Assembly (NCBI RefSeq): GCF_001187555.1
Contig: NZ_LFIJ01000002.1
Coordinates: 1,054,545 to 1,118,544 of the forward strand
Source: Gilvimarinus polysaccharolyticus
GTDB lineage: Bacteria; Pseudomonadota; Gammaproteobacteria; Pseudomonadales; Cellvibrionaceae
Direction of reading: 5' to 3'
Length of the DNA: 64,000 bases
Part shown: in pieces, positions 18,340 to 27,186 of the stretch
Numbering within the stretch: position 1 is the stretch's first letter
How the letters are laid out: every line of letters begins with the position of its first letter
Translations under genes and position numbers: made by a program
Notes under the pieces: generated by a model
Seen by the model: the letters and a program-made list of their open reading frames with translations, nothing else
What the model was told of the DNA's origin: nothing
Database searches by the model: none

Positions 18340-19563
18340 TCACTGTAAAAAGCGATCAAAAGCGATGGCTGTTATCAGCTCGCCGGTTGCCACCGAGCCG
18401 CGCTCGGCCTCGAGCACGGCGTAGGCGTTAGCACCGACAAACGAGGTGAGCACTCCCGAGCCTTGTGCGCCGGTGCTGGTAATGTAATTTTGTTGGCCGT
18501 CGCTATAAAGTCGCGCACGTTGAAAATCGCAGCGCCCGGGGCGTTTTTTGTAGCCATTTACGGCGCTGGCTGTAAGTTGCAAAACGGGCTCGGGTTGTGC
18601 GCCGCTCATTACTTGCAAGACGGGTAAGGCGAGTTGATGCAAGGTCACCATGGCTGAGACCGGATTGCCGGGCAAGCCAAAAAACATTGCCGAGCCAATG
18701 CGGCCAAACGCAAACGGTTTGCCCGGCTTGATGGCGACTTTCCAAAAAGATATCTCTCCCAGCTCGGTTAAGATATCTTTTACATAATCGGCGTCGCCTA
18801 CCGATACGCCACCACTAGAGATAATGGCGTCGGCTTCTGTGGCAGCGCGGGTAAAGGCGCTGCGTATTAAATCGGGTTGGTCGGCTATTAGCCCTATATC
18901 TATCACCTCGACGTTTAGCCGATTAAGCATGGCAATAATACCGTAGCGGTTACTGTCATAAATATGACCTTCTGCAAGCGTCTCACCTGGCGGTGTCAGC
19001 TCGTCGCCGGTCGAGAGCACGGCGATTTTTAAACGACGCTTTACCTCGACCTGGGCTAAGCCTAGCGAGGCGAGTAACGCAATATCTACCGGGCCAAATC
19101 GGTGGCCGGCCGCAAACACCATTTGTCCTTTGCTTAAATCCTCGCCGGCGCGACGAATATTGTCCGAGGGTTTGGGGCTGCTTAACAGTTGCACCTGAGT
19201 GCCCTGTACTTGAGTGTTTTCTTGCATGATTACCGAGTTGGCGCCTTGGGGTATGGTGGCGCCGGTGGTAATGCGTACGCACTCGCCGGGCTTTAGTGTG
19301 TCGGTAAATTTGTGTCCGGCTAAAGATTGCCCCACCAGCGTAAAATTACGGCTGACGCCATCGGCATACAAAGCGTATCCATCCATGGCCGAGTTGTCGT
19401 AGCCGGGGACGTTAAAGTTGGCGTATAAAGGCGCGGCATTAATCCGGTCAAGCAGCTGCGTCAGGGGTAGTGTTTCGGTCTGGGTAACAGCGTTCACCGC
19501 TGTTTGCATCTGGGCGATGGCGTGAGCCACCGGTAACAGTTTAGGTTCGTCACAACAGGCCAT
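18340..19563 (-). CDS. moeA: MoeA, molybdopterin molybdotransferase
   Basis: MoeA inserts molybdate into adenylylated molybdopterin. The 407-residue protein has NVPGYDNSAMDGYAL, VRITTGATIPQGANSVIMQE, IAVLSTGDELTPPGE, ADAIISSGGVSVGDADYVKD, the molybdate-site region VAIKPGKPFAFGR and FFGLPGNPVSAMVT, in the standard MoeA order. The last gene of the unit, it starts 6 bases after narL ends, so it is cotranscribed with the nitrate regulator. Mog is not present separately in the window. Confidence 0.96.
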   Translation of the reverse strand: MACCDEPKLLPVAHAIAQMQTAVNAVTQTETLPLTQLLDRINAAPLYANFNVPGYDNSAMDGYALYADGVSRNFTLVGQSLAGHKFTDTLKPGECVRITTGATIPQGANSVIMQENTQVQGTQVQLLSSPKPSDNIRRAGEDLSKGQMVFAAGHRFGPVDIALLASLGLAQVEVKRRLKIAVLSTGDELTPPGETLAEGHIYDSNRYGIIAMLNRLNVEVIDIGLIADQPDLIRSAFTRAATEADAIISSGGVSVGDADYVKDILTELGEISFWKVAIKPGKPFAFGRIGSAMFFGLPGNPVSAMVTLHQLALPVLQVMSGAQPEPVLQLTASAVNGYKKRPGRCDFQRARLYSDGQQNYITSTGAQGSGVLTSFVGANAYAVLEAERGSVATGELITAIAFDRFLQ

Positions 19564-19569
19564 GATGGG

Positions 19570-20220
19570 TTACTCGCTTTTTTCTTGGTTAATCATCCAC
19601 ACCGCCGCTTCTACTCGCGAGCGTAATCCCAGTTTTTTTAATAGATGCTTAACGTGCACCTTAACGGTGCCATCCGATATGTCTAGCTCGCGGGCGATCA
19701 GTTTATTGCTTAGGCCTTTAGCGATGAGCTTTAAAATCTCAAGCTCGCGACCGGTCAAGTTCTCAAGCTTTGCCTGATGACTATGTTGTGGCCGGCGTAT
19801 CGCGGTGGCCAGTGCTTGAGTGACGGCCTCGCTCATGACCATCTTGCCCTGTAACGCTCGCTCGATTTGGGTGAGTAACTCCTCCGGCTCCATGTCTTTT
19901 AGTAGGTAACCATCGGCACCGCGTGATATAGCGCCAATAACATCCGAGTCAGAGTCAGATACCGTCAGCATAACGATACGCGAAGTCACTCCCGCAGTCC
20001 GGAGTTTTTCTAAGGTTTCTAGGCCGTCCATACCTTGCATATTTAAGTCCAGCAAGATCAAGTCGGGGTCTAATTGGCTGCCAAGCTCTAACGCCTCGGC
20101 ACCGCTGCTGGCCTGTGCAACTAGTACTAGGTCGTCCGACAGCTCGATAAGCTGTTGCAGACCCTTGCGTAACAAAGGGTGATCGTCAACCAACATAATG
20201 CTGGATTTGTCTTGGTTCAT
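19570..20220 (-). CDS. narL: NarL-type nitrate response regulator
   Basis: This two-component response regulator is partnered with NarX. The 216-residue protein has a receiver domain (residues 8-125) with the acidic pair VDDHP, phospho-acceptor D58 in LILLDLNMQG, and K at LLKDMEPEEL. A LuxR-type helix-turn-helix follows (about 150-210: LTGRELEILKLIAKGLSNKL, TVKVHVKHLLKKLGLRSR). It is the upstream gene of a unit with moeA. NarX is encoded 4.8 kb away, and both flank the two narK genes, with possible target sites before the double narK and narG. Confidence 0.93.
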   Translation of the reverse strand: MNQDKSSIMLVDDHPLLRKGLQQLIELSDDLVLVAQASSGAEALELGSQLDPDLILLDLNMQGMDGLETLEKLRTAGVTSRIVMLTVSDSDSDVIGAISRGADGYLLKDMEPEELLTQIERALQGKMVMSEAVTQALATAIRRPQHSHQAKLENLTGRELEILKLIAKGLSNKLIARELDISDGTVKVHVKHLLKKLGLRSRVEAAVWMINQEKSE

Positions 20221-20618
20221 GAAAAAGTCCTTGTATCGCGGTTGTGCTTTACGTTACTTGCGCTGAACTAGACATACAGCCGAGTGGATAAGTGTTAAGT
20301 CCGGTGGCGCAGCAGAAATCTGATTTAACCATTGTCGGGGTAGGTGGGCTTTTGCGCAAGAGGGCTAAGTTATCGCGTGTCTTAGTTAATAGCGTAGCTT
20401 GGGCTTTGTGGGTAACCCTAAGTGGGCAGTTAACGAGGCGGTCTTAACCATAATGGTTAATTGAGGCGCTGATCTTAACAGGCCATAGTGTGCTCGTGAT
20501 TTTGTTTTAGGTGCTAAGAGTTTTAACCGCAGGCATATGCTATTTAATAAAAACCTTCTGTTTTTAGCTGCATTTTTAGCCCGTATCGTCGCTAGCCACA
20601 TTTTAATCGGTAGTCATT
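20221..20618. other. Intergenic region between narL and the NarK-like gene
   Basis: This divergent control region has no credible ORF. The clearest signal is the 17-bp palindrome at 20444-20460. No FNR box of TTGATNNNNATCAA type was found by eye. Confidence 0.5.
20444..20460. promoter_or_regulatory. Perfect palindrome TTAACCAT-A-ATGGTTAA
   Basis: A perfect 8-1-8 inverted repeat sits in the divergent narL/NarK-like region, 160 bases before the transporter start. It resembles NarL heptamers (TAACCAT/ATGGTTA) but with a one-base rather than two-base gap. It is a candidate operator; the regulator is unknown. Confidence 0.45.
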
Positions 20619-22148
20619 ATGTTTGGCTTTGGCGCCACCATTAAAAAAATAACATCATACAATGCCGCTGCAAAAGCACCGGCACCATTGCCTTTGAGCT
20701 TGGTGATGGTGGGGCTTTTGTGTGCTTTTGGTTTGTGGTCGGCGCCGGCGTTATTACTTACCTACATGGGACTGATCAACGATGCTTTAAGCACTAAAAC
20801 CTTGTTTGTGGCTATGGCATTAACCGGCCTATACGCCATGAGCTTGCGTTTGTTGTTGGGTTGTTTGCCGGCCTTGCGCGCAGAGCCGGGGTTGTTGTTG
20901 GCTCTGTTGTTGGTGTTGTTTGGGCTGAGTGTATTGCTTTTTTTTCTGGCAGATTTTGCGGCCGGCGCGGCCCTGCCTTGGCTGGCATTATTGGCCGGTG
21001 TGGGGGGCGGTTGTCATATGGTACACAGCGGCGCGGCTATTACCTCTGCACGGGTTTCAGCATATAGCTTAGAGGCCACCACCGCGGTTGGCCATTTGGG
21101 GATTATTGTCGGGCTATTGGTTTTGCCGTTATTGGTAACGGTTAGTTTTCCGGGACAGTCGGGGCAAGTTTTATTATTTAATGCCAGTCATTTTTTAGGA
21201 AAGGTCAGGGCTGACACATCGATTTGGTTAAGCTGGGTGGGTGTTTTTTGGGGCCTAGCCTGTGCCGTCACATTGCTTTTTTGGATGTTGCGTCCCAGCT
21301 GGTACCGGGCCGGCAGCTGGCGTCAAGCGGTTAACGTTCTGGGCGTTTTCGCTGTGGGGTTGGTCGTATCGGTGGTGGGGGCTGTTTTCTTGTTGCATGC
21401 GGTAAAGCAAAACTGGAGCTTATGGTTGTGGCTTGTACCGGTGTTATTAGTACTGGTATTGAGTGTCGCGATATTAAGGTTGTTTTTACCTGCCGCTCGC
21501 TGGCAACCTTTAGTGGCGCTTTGGTCGCACCGACATTTGTGGGTAATGAGTGCCTCATGGGTTGCATCTCTGGGGAGTTTTTTGGGTTTTACGTTGGTGT
21601 TTCCGTTGTTAACGGCTGTTTTGTTTCGCTCACCTACACCGCTATTAAATAACTCTGCAGACTCTAGAGTGTTTTTGTACGCCTGGATGTTGCCATTGGC
21701 GGCATTACTAATGCGCCCTCTGGGGCGTTGGGCGGCTCAGCGCTGGGGCGGTGTGTGGGTCGCGCAGGTGTGTTTTATCTTATTGGGGCTGGCCGCTGTC
21801 GTTACCGCTCGGTATATAGACTTGGCACTAGGCTCCGTTTATTCGTCGCGTTATTTTACCGGTTACTTAGTAAGTTTTGGCATGATGTTTACTGCCGCGG
21901 GATTAGCACATGCCGCATTAGTGCAAGCTCAGCCAGCTATTTTCCCACCCTGTTTACGCTTGGGAGCAAACGTTTGGTTAATGGCTATGGCAACTGTGGG
22001 AATGGCTTATATACCACTTATGTTGGCCTATTATAGCGAGGCGAATATGGCATCCGCTTTTATTGGCTTTGCCGTTTTTTATGCCATTTGTGCACTCTTA
22101 AACGGTTTGTTTTATCTGCGTCGTCGCTCATTTATTTATCAGCCATAA
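20619..22148 (+). CDS. Divergent NarK-like MFS transporter lacking the nitrate signature
   Basis: This 509-residue, roughly 12-helix membrane protein aligns with the NarK/NNP nitrate-nitrite family. The transmembrane arginines appear kept: YAMSLRLLLG parallels NarK TFRIFYSF, and LLMRPLGRWAAQRWGGVW parallels ALARPAGGVIADKLGG. The nitrate signature GGGNFASSMANISFF is replaced by GGGCHMVHSGAAITS, and the second-half signature is also changed (AGLAHAALVQAQPAIFPP). It lies directly before the double narK and beside narL, so a role with N-oxides is likely but substrate and competence are uncertain. The ribosome site before the ATG is weak. No frameshift or stop is seen. Confidence 0.75.
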   Translation: MFGFGATIKKITSYNAAAKAPAPLPLSLVMVGLLCAFGLWSAPALLLTYMGLINDALSTKTLFVAMALTGLYAMSLRLLLGCLPALRAEPGLLLALLLVLFGLSVLLFFLADFAAGAALPWLALLAGVGGGCHMVHSGAAITSARVSAYSLEATTAVGHLGIIVGLLVLPLLVTVSFPGQSGQVLLFNASHFLGKVRADTSIWLSWVGVFWGLACAVTLLFWMLRPSWYRAGSWRQAVNVLGVFAVGLVVSVVGAVFLLHAVKQNWSLWLWLVPVLLVLVLSVAILRLFLPAARWQPLVALWSHRHLWVMSASWVASLGSFLGFTLVFPLLTAVLFRSPTPLLNNSADSRVFLYAWMLPLAALLMRPLGRWAAQRWGGVWVAQVCFILLGLAAVVTARYIDLALGSVYSSRYFTGYLVSFGMMFTAAGLAHAALVQAQPAIFPPCLRLGANVWLMAMATVGMAYIPLMLAYYSEANMASAFIGFAVFYAICALLNGLFYLRRRSFIYQP

Positions 22149-22179
22149 TATAGTTTGTTAATTTTCGGGATGACTCAAT

Positions 22180-22195
22180 TACCCTTTTGTGGGTA
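22180..22195. promoter_or_regulatory. NarL/NarP-type 7-2-7 site upstream of narK
   Basis: TACCCTT-TT-GTGGGTA is an inverted pair of NarL-like heptamers with the two-base gap typical of NarL/NarP sites (TACYYMT-N2-AKRRGTA). It lies about 105 bases before the narK start. Confidence 0.65.
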
Positions 22196-22300
22196 GAAGG
22201 TGGTGCCTATAGGGCCCAATAGTTAGTTTTTTACTTAGGACTTACTATTGGTATGGCTATTGTTACGTGCCGTGCCTATTGCTACTACTGGAGATATCTC

Positions 22301-24964
22301 ATGCTCGATGCCAGCACTCTTCACCCGCGCGATCAGCGCCGTGCGCTGTTTCTATCGACCTTTGCTTTTACCCTATGTTTTGCCGTGTGGACGATTTTCT
22401 CAATCTTGGGTATTCGTATTAAACAAGAGCTCGGATTAAGCGATACCCAGTTGGGCTTGTTGATGGCAACGCCTATTTTATCGGGGTCGATAAGCCGTTT
22501 ATTTTTAGGGGTGTTAACTGATCGCTTTGACGGCCGCTGGGTGTTTGGCTTATTGATGATCGCCACCGGCGCTGCTGTGCTATTGGTGAGTATCGCCACC
22601 GATTACTACATATTATTGTTAGCGGCTCTCGGTTTAGGTTTAGCCGGTGGTGCGTTTATTGTGGGTGTGGCTTATACCTCGGCCTGGTATCCACCTAAAA
22701 AACAAGGCTTAGCTCTGGGGATTTTTGGCGCTGGTAATGTCGGTGCGGCGGTGACTAACTTTGGCGCTCCTTTTTTATTATTGGCGATGGGTTGGCAGGC
22801 CACAGCGCAAATATACGCCGTGGTTATCGCGTTGATGGGCGTGGCATTCATGGTTTTTGCCAAGGCCGACCCTGGGTTAACAAAACGCAGAGCACAAGGG
22901 GTATCGTTAAGTCAGCAATTAGAGCCGCTGGGTGATATCAGAGTATGGCGCTTTGCGTTGTATTACTTTTTTGTATTTGGTGGTTTTGTTGCACTGGCGT
23001 TGTGGTTGCCCCATTACTTAATGGAGGTGTACGGCTTAGGCATTGCGGCAGCCGGCGTTTTGACGGCGCTGTATACTATTCCGGCATCACTATTTAGAAT
23101 TTTAGGCGGTTGGTTGTCCGATCGTTACGGTGCCCGCCGCGTGATGTATTGGACGCTTATGGCATCGGTAATTTGCTGCTTTTTCCTCAGCTATCCGCCC
23201 ACCGAATACCGCATATTAGGGGTTGATCATACCCTAGAGTTTAGTTTTTCTTTGAGCCTTCCCATTTTTATTGTTTTGACCTTTGTGCTGGGCTTTTTTA
23301 TGTCGCTGGGCAAGGCGGCGGTGTTCAAACATATTCCCGTTTACTACCCCAATCATGTGGGCGTAGTGGGTGGCGCCGTGGGTATGATTGGTGGTTTAGG
23401 TGGGTTCTTCTTGCCCCTAACATTCGGCATGCTTAACGACGTGGTAGGTATTTGGCAAAGCGCGTTTATGCTGTTGTTTTTGGTTGCTGCGGCCGCATTG
23501 GCGTGGATGCATTACGCTATTCGTTTAGCCGAGCGGCGCGAGTGGGGGGCGGGCGAGTACAGCGTTCGCGATCTTCCTGAGCTTTCTACCCCAGATGCTT
23601 TTGTGTTGGATGATTGGCGTCCAGAAGACGCAGATTTTTGGCAAAATACAGGTAAAAAAATTGCCCGTAAAAACCTCTGGATATCGATACCGAATTTGTT
23701 TTTAGCATTTGCGGTGTGGTCAATATGGTCCATTTTAGTCGTAAAGATGCCGCAAATGGGGTTCTCGTATACTGCTAATCAGCTGTTTTGGTTGGCGGCT
23801 TTGCCCTCACTTTCTGGGGCAACTTTTCGTATTTTTTACAGCTTTATGGTGCCCATTTTTGGCGGCCGACGCTGGACGGCAATTTCAACTGCATCGTTAA
23901 TATTACCGTGCTTGTGGTTGGGGGTTGCGCTGCAAAATACCGAGACATCATATTTGGTGATGTTAATCTTGGCGCTGCTGTGTGGTTTTGGCGGTGGCAA
24001 CTTTGCCTCTAGCATGGCTAATATTAGCTTCTTTTACCCAAAAGCCGAAAAAGGCGGTGCCATGGGTTTAAATGCCGGTTTAGGTAATTTGGGGGTTTCG
24101 GCGATGCAGCTGATTGGCCCGTTGATTATTGCCTCATCAGCTTTGAGTGTTTTTTCTGGCGATCCATTAATCGTGCAACAAGGCGCGGCCGCAGGGCAAG
24201 CAGTTTGGATTCAAAATGCGGCGTTAATTTGGGTGCCCTTTATTGCCATAGGTGCGATTGTCGCTTGGTTTGGTATGAATGATATCGCCTCGGCAAAATC
24301 ATCGTTCAGTGATCAAGCGGTCATCTTCAAGCGTCAGCACACATGGCTTATGTGTTGGTTGTATTTAGGCGCTTTTGGTAGTTTTATTGGTTTTGCCGCA
24401 GGTTTTCCGCTGTTGTCAAAAATGTTGTTTACCGATGTCGACCCAACTAAGTACGCATTTATTGGGCCTTTATTGGGTGCCTTGGCGCGCCCTGCTGGCG
24501 GTGTTATCGCCGACAAGCTCGGTGGTGCGCGAGTCAGTTTGTGGGTTTTTGCGGCGATGATAGCAGGTGTACTGGGTGTGATTCACTTTTTACCCGACAG
24601 CAATAGTTCAGGTAATTTTTGGGGCTTTTTTGGTATGTTTTTAGTGCTCTTTATTGCCTCTGGAGTGCTAAATGGTTCTACCTTCCGGATGGTTCCTGTT
24701 ATTTTTATGACGTTGCGGCAGCGGGCGTTAGGCAGCGTGCCGCAAGCCGAGGTTGAGGGCAACCGCGAAGCGGCGGCGGTGTTGGGTTTTATATCGGCGA
24801 TTGCCGCTTACGGTGGTTTTTTTATCCCCAAAGCCTACGGTTCATCGTTTGAGTTTACCGGCGGTGTCGAGGCGGCACTTATCAGTTTTGTGCTGTTTTA
24901 TGTCAGCTGCCTATTGGTAACGTGGTGGTATTACGCGCGCAAGGGGGCCGAGGTTCCGTGCTAG
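22301..24964 (+). CDS. narK: Fused NarK1-NarK2 nitrate/nitrite transporter
   Basis: The 887-residue protein fuses two complete MFS carriers, as described for Paracoccus NarK. Residues 1-430 are a NarK1-type (proton/nitrate symport) half with GLAGGAFIVGVAYTSAWYP and FRILGGWLSDRYGARRVMYW. Residues about 450-887 are a NarK2-type (nitrate/nitrite antiport) half with SGATFRIFYSF, CGFGGGNFASSMANISFFYP, NAGLGNLGVSAMQLIGP, ARPAGGVIADKLGGARVS and GSTFRMVPVIF. A soluble linker joins them. The ATG follows GGAG at 7 bases; the frame extending upstream to 22253 has no ribosome site. It imports nitrate for NarG and exports nitrite. Confidence 0.95.
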   Translation: MLDASTLHPRDQRRALFLSTFAFTLCFAVWTIFSILGIRIKQELGLSDTQLGLLMATPILSGSISRLFLGVLTDRFDGRWVFGLLMIATGAAVLLVSIATDYYILLLAALGLGLAGGAFIVGVAYTSAWYPPKKQGLALGIFGAGNVGAAVTNFGAPFLLLAMGWQATAQIYAVVIALMGVAFMVFAKADPGLTKRRAQGVSLSQQLEPLGDIRVWRFALYYFFVFGGFVALALWLPHYLMEVYGLGIAAAGVLTALYTIPASLFRILGGWLSDRYGARRVMYWTLMASVICCFFLSYPPTEYRILGVDHTLEFSFSLSLPIFIVLTFVLGFFMSLGKAAVFKHIPVYYPNHVGVVGGAVGMIGGLGGFFLPLTFGMLNDVVGIWQSAFMLLFLVAAAALAWMHYAIRLAERREWGAGEYSVRDLPELSTPDAFVLDDWRPEDADFWQNTGKKIARKNLWISIPNLFLAFAVWSIWSILVVKMPQMGFSYTANQLFWLAALPSLSGATFRIFYSFMVPIFGGRRWTAISTASLILPCLWLGVALQNTETSYLVMLILALLCGFGGGNFASSMANISFFYPKAEKGGAMGLNAGLGNLGVSAMQLIGPLIIASSALSVFSGDPLIVQQGAAAGQAVWIQNAALIWVPFIAIGAIVAWFGMNDIASAKSSFSDQAVIFKRQHTWLMCWLYLGAFGSFIGFAAGFPLLSKMLFTDVDPTKYAFIGPLLGALARPAGGVIADKLGGARVSLWVFAAMIAGVLGVIHFLPDSNSSGNFWGFFGMFLVLFIASGVLNGSTFRMVPVIFMTLRQRALGSVPQAEVEGNREAAAVLGFISAIAAYGGFFIPKAYGSSFEFTGGVEAALISFVLFYVSCLLVTWWYYARKGAEVPC

Positions 24965-24997
24965 TGGTGGTAACAGTCAAAGCAAAGGCGATTGTTA

Positions 24998-26806
24998 TTA
25001 CTCCCGCGCAAACACATTGGCCAAGCTTAAACACACTGGAGTAAATACAAACGTGACACAGGTGCCGCCGGTGTCACGCCCGACGATTGTTAGCTCACCG
25101 TTTAGATTTTTTCCGCGCTCTTGCATAATGGTTAAGCCGTAATGGTTTAGCTTGTGAGGGTTCTCGTTAATACCTATACCGTCGTCTAAGATTTGGGCGA
25201 TTACTTGTTTTTCTGCCTGCTTTATAAAAATCTCTATGTTTTTGCCTCGGCTATGATGAATAGAGTTTTGCACCGCTTCACGCACTATCTGTAATAAATG
25301 AATCTCTTCGTTGGGGGTTAACGGTAGATTTTCTAACTGGTAATCCAGCTCAATATTCATCTCGGTTTGTTCGCTTAACTGCTTCACGCTGCCTTGCAGT
25401 GCGCCTAGTAACCCAGGGGCATCGATTTTTAAACGAAAGGTAGTGAGTAGCTCGCGCAATTGTTGGTAGGCGGAAGTTAATCCTTGATGCAGTTCAAACG
25501 ATACATCCTCAAGTGTTTTTTTATCGTCCTTTACCAGTGCGCGTTTAAGGCGTGTTACCTGAATTTTTAAGTAAGATAATGCTTGTGCCAATGAGTCGTG
25601 TAGTTCGCGAGCAATAACGGTACGTTCATGCGCCAGAGACAAGCGCCGAGCGTCGTCCTCTTGGATTTGTAAGCTTAACGCCATGGCTATTTGATCGGCG
25701 ACTGACTGCATCAGTTGTTGTTGCCAAGGTTCTGGAATTTGGCCGTGCTCGGTTCGTGCCACTAGCACGCCGTAATGATTCTGGTCGCGGTTCATCGGAA
25801 AGCTGTAACGATACACCGTTGTTTCAGCGTTAGGCTCGTTGACGGGATTACCGGCAAGACAGTGTTCGCAGTTGCGAATCATGCACAGCTCGGGAGGGCT
25901 GCTTTCGGGTTTAACTTGTCGATAGGGGCTGTCGCCTGCCTCGGTAATTAAGCACAGCTCAATATCATCTACTTCCACTAAACCTTGTAGCCGCTGCAAA
26001 ATGGGCTGGTAATCAATATTGTTGGGCTCTTGCTCGATAATCGCTTTAGCGGTGTCATACAAAAACTGTAAGGCGGTATTACTGCGCTTTAAGGCAAAGG
26101 TTTGCTGTTGTATTTTTTGTTCCATCTCTTTGTGCATATGAGAGATGGAGTCACTCATTTTATTAAACGTTTTTGCCAGTGAGCCAAGCTCATCAGTTTG
26201 CATAGAGGTAATTCGGTAATCAAAATCCCCTTGGCTAATCCGTCGGCTCATTTGCCCCAATTGCAGTAGTGGCAACTCCATACGAATACGCAGCCAGTAA
26301 ATAACCACCGCAGCTAACGTCAGTATAGAAAATAATGAAATCACCTGTACCAATCTAAGTTTTTGTGCATTGGCCTCGGTGTGTGACTGAATACCCTGTA
26401 CTAATTTATCTAATTTTTCTACCTGCTGCTCAAGGATGGGTAAGCCAGCTGTTAACGCTTGTGCATTGGGCTGTTGGCGGTGTTGCAGCCAAAAATCTCT
26501 CGCTTCAGTCCAGGCCGTATTTTGTGTCGAGCTTTGTTGTTGCAACGATTGTATCAGCGGGTGATTCCAAGTTTGCTCTAGGCTCTTGCGTGCTTGAGTT
26601 ATGGCCTCGGGGCTGACCGAATCGGTGTGTGTTAACAGCGCCAGCCGATATGTTTGCATGCGCAGTGAGCCGGCCAAGTTGATGGCGTAGGCGTCATTGT
26701 CCGAGCGATCGGAAATCCAGTAAGAGACCGCCATGGTCATCGCGGCCAGCGCGACAATGCCAGCTAAGGTCAGTTTGATGCTGATAACGAGTGAGCTTTG
26801 GCGCAT
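24998..26806 (-). CDS. narX: NarX, nitrate/nitrite sensor histidine kinase
   Basis: This membrane sensor phosphorylates NarL in response to nitrate. The 602-residue protein has an N-terminal helix (about 10-30), the nitrate-binding P-box AINLAGSLRMQTYRLAL (41-57), a second helix (152-172) and HAMP (about 173-225). A central domain with cysteines C285, C308, C313 and C316 follows, then a HisKA_3 domain with H403 in ARELHDSLAQAL and a HATPase domain (LLQIVREAVQNSIHHSRG, LDDGIGI). The start ATG opens directly on the first helix. It is divergent from narG and convergent with narK. Confidence 0.95.
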   Translation of the reverse strand: MRQSSLVISIKLTLAGIVALAAMTMAVSYWISDRSDNDAYAINLAGSLRMQTYRLALLTHTDSVSPEAITQARKSLEQTWNHPLIQSLQQQSSTQNTAWTEARDFWLQHRQQPNAQALTAGLPILEQQVEKLDKLVQGIQSHTEANAQKLRLVQVISLFSILTLAAVVIYWLRIRMELPLLQLGQMSRRISQGDFDYRITSMQTDELGSLAKTFNKMSDSISHMHKEMEQKIQQQTFALKRSNTALQFLYDTAKAIIEQEPNNIDYQPILQRLQGLVEVDDIELCLITEAGDSPYRQVKPESSPPELCMIRNCEHCLAGNPVNEPNAETTVYRYSFPMNRDQNHYGVLVARTEHGQIPEPWQQQLMQSVADQIAMALSLQIQEDDARRLSLAHERTVIARELHDSLAQALSYLKIQVTRLKRALVKDDKKTLEDVSFELHQGLTSAYQQLRELLTTFRLKIDAPGLLGALQGSVKQLSEQTEMNIELDYQLENLPLTPNEEIHLLQIVREAVQNSIHHSRGKNIEIFIKQAEKQVIAQILDDGIGINENPHKLNHYGLTIMQERGKNLNGELTIVGRDTGGTCVTFVFTPVCLSLANVFARE

Positions 26807-27186
26807 AAGAGATTATCTTTTTTGGCGAATATGATGCCCGAAAGCGGACTGGTAAAACGTTATTCTGCCACAGTCTGCCGGTTGGGTTTACTCGCGATGT
26901 GATTGCGCGCTTTAAGTTGTGTTTTTTGGCGAACCATTGAGGAATACCACCGATGAACTGTTTGACGTAAAAAATAGTATTTAATGAGCGGGTTGCTAAG
27001 TTATGGCCTTATAAATCAGTAGCTTATATTTTTTCTTACTACCACTTTGGTGGTAGCAGGGGGCATGAGTAGGCGGTTTTGGCACGTGGCGAAAAAAGCT
27101 TAGGAGGCGCACCATTAGCGGGTGAATTTATTACCGGCAAGAGCCCTAAGTGCTTATTGCTATAGCCTCTGTTCAGGAGTCCGCGA
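26807..27186. other. Divergent narX/narG control region
   Basis: No ORF lies in this region. It holds the NarL-type inverted repeat at 27040-27055, about 130 bases before narG. A possible FNR half-site (TTGAC at about 26970) is visible, but no full FNR box was recognised. CAGGAG precedes the narG ATG. Confidence 0.6.
27040..27055. promoter_or_regulatory. NarL/NarP-type 7-2-7 site upstream of narG
   Basis: TACCACT-TT-GGTGGTA has the same 7-2-7 geometry as the site before narK. It is extended by one further base pair on each side to a CTACCAC/GTGGTAG inverted repeat. Confidence 0.65.
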
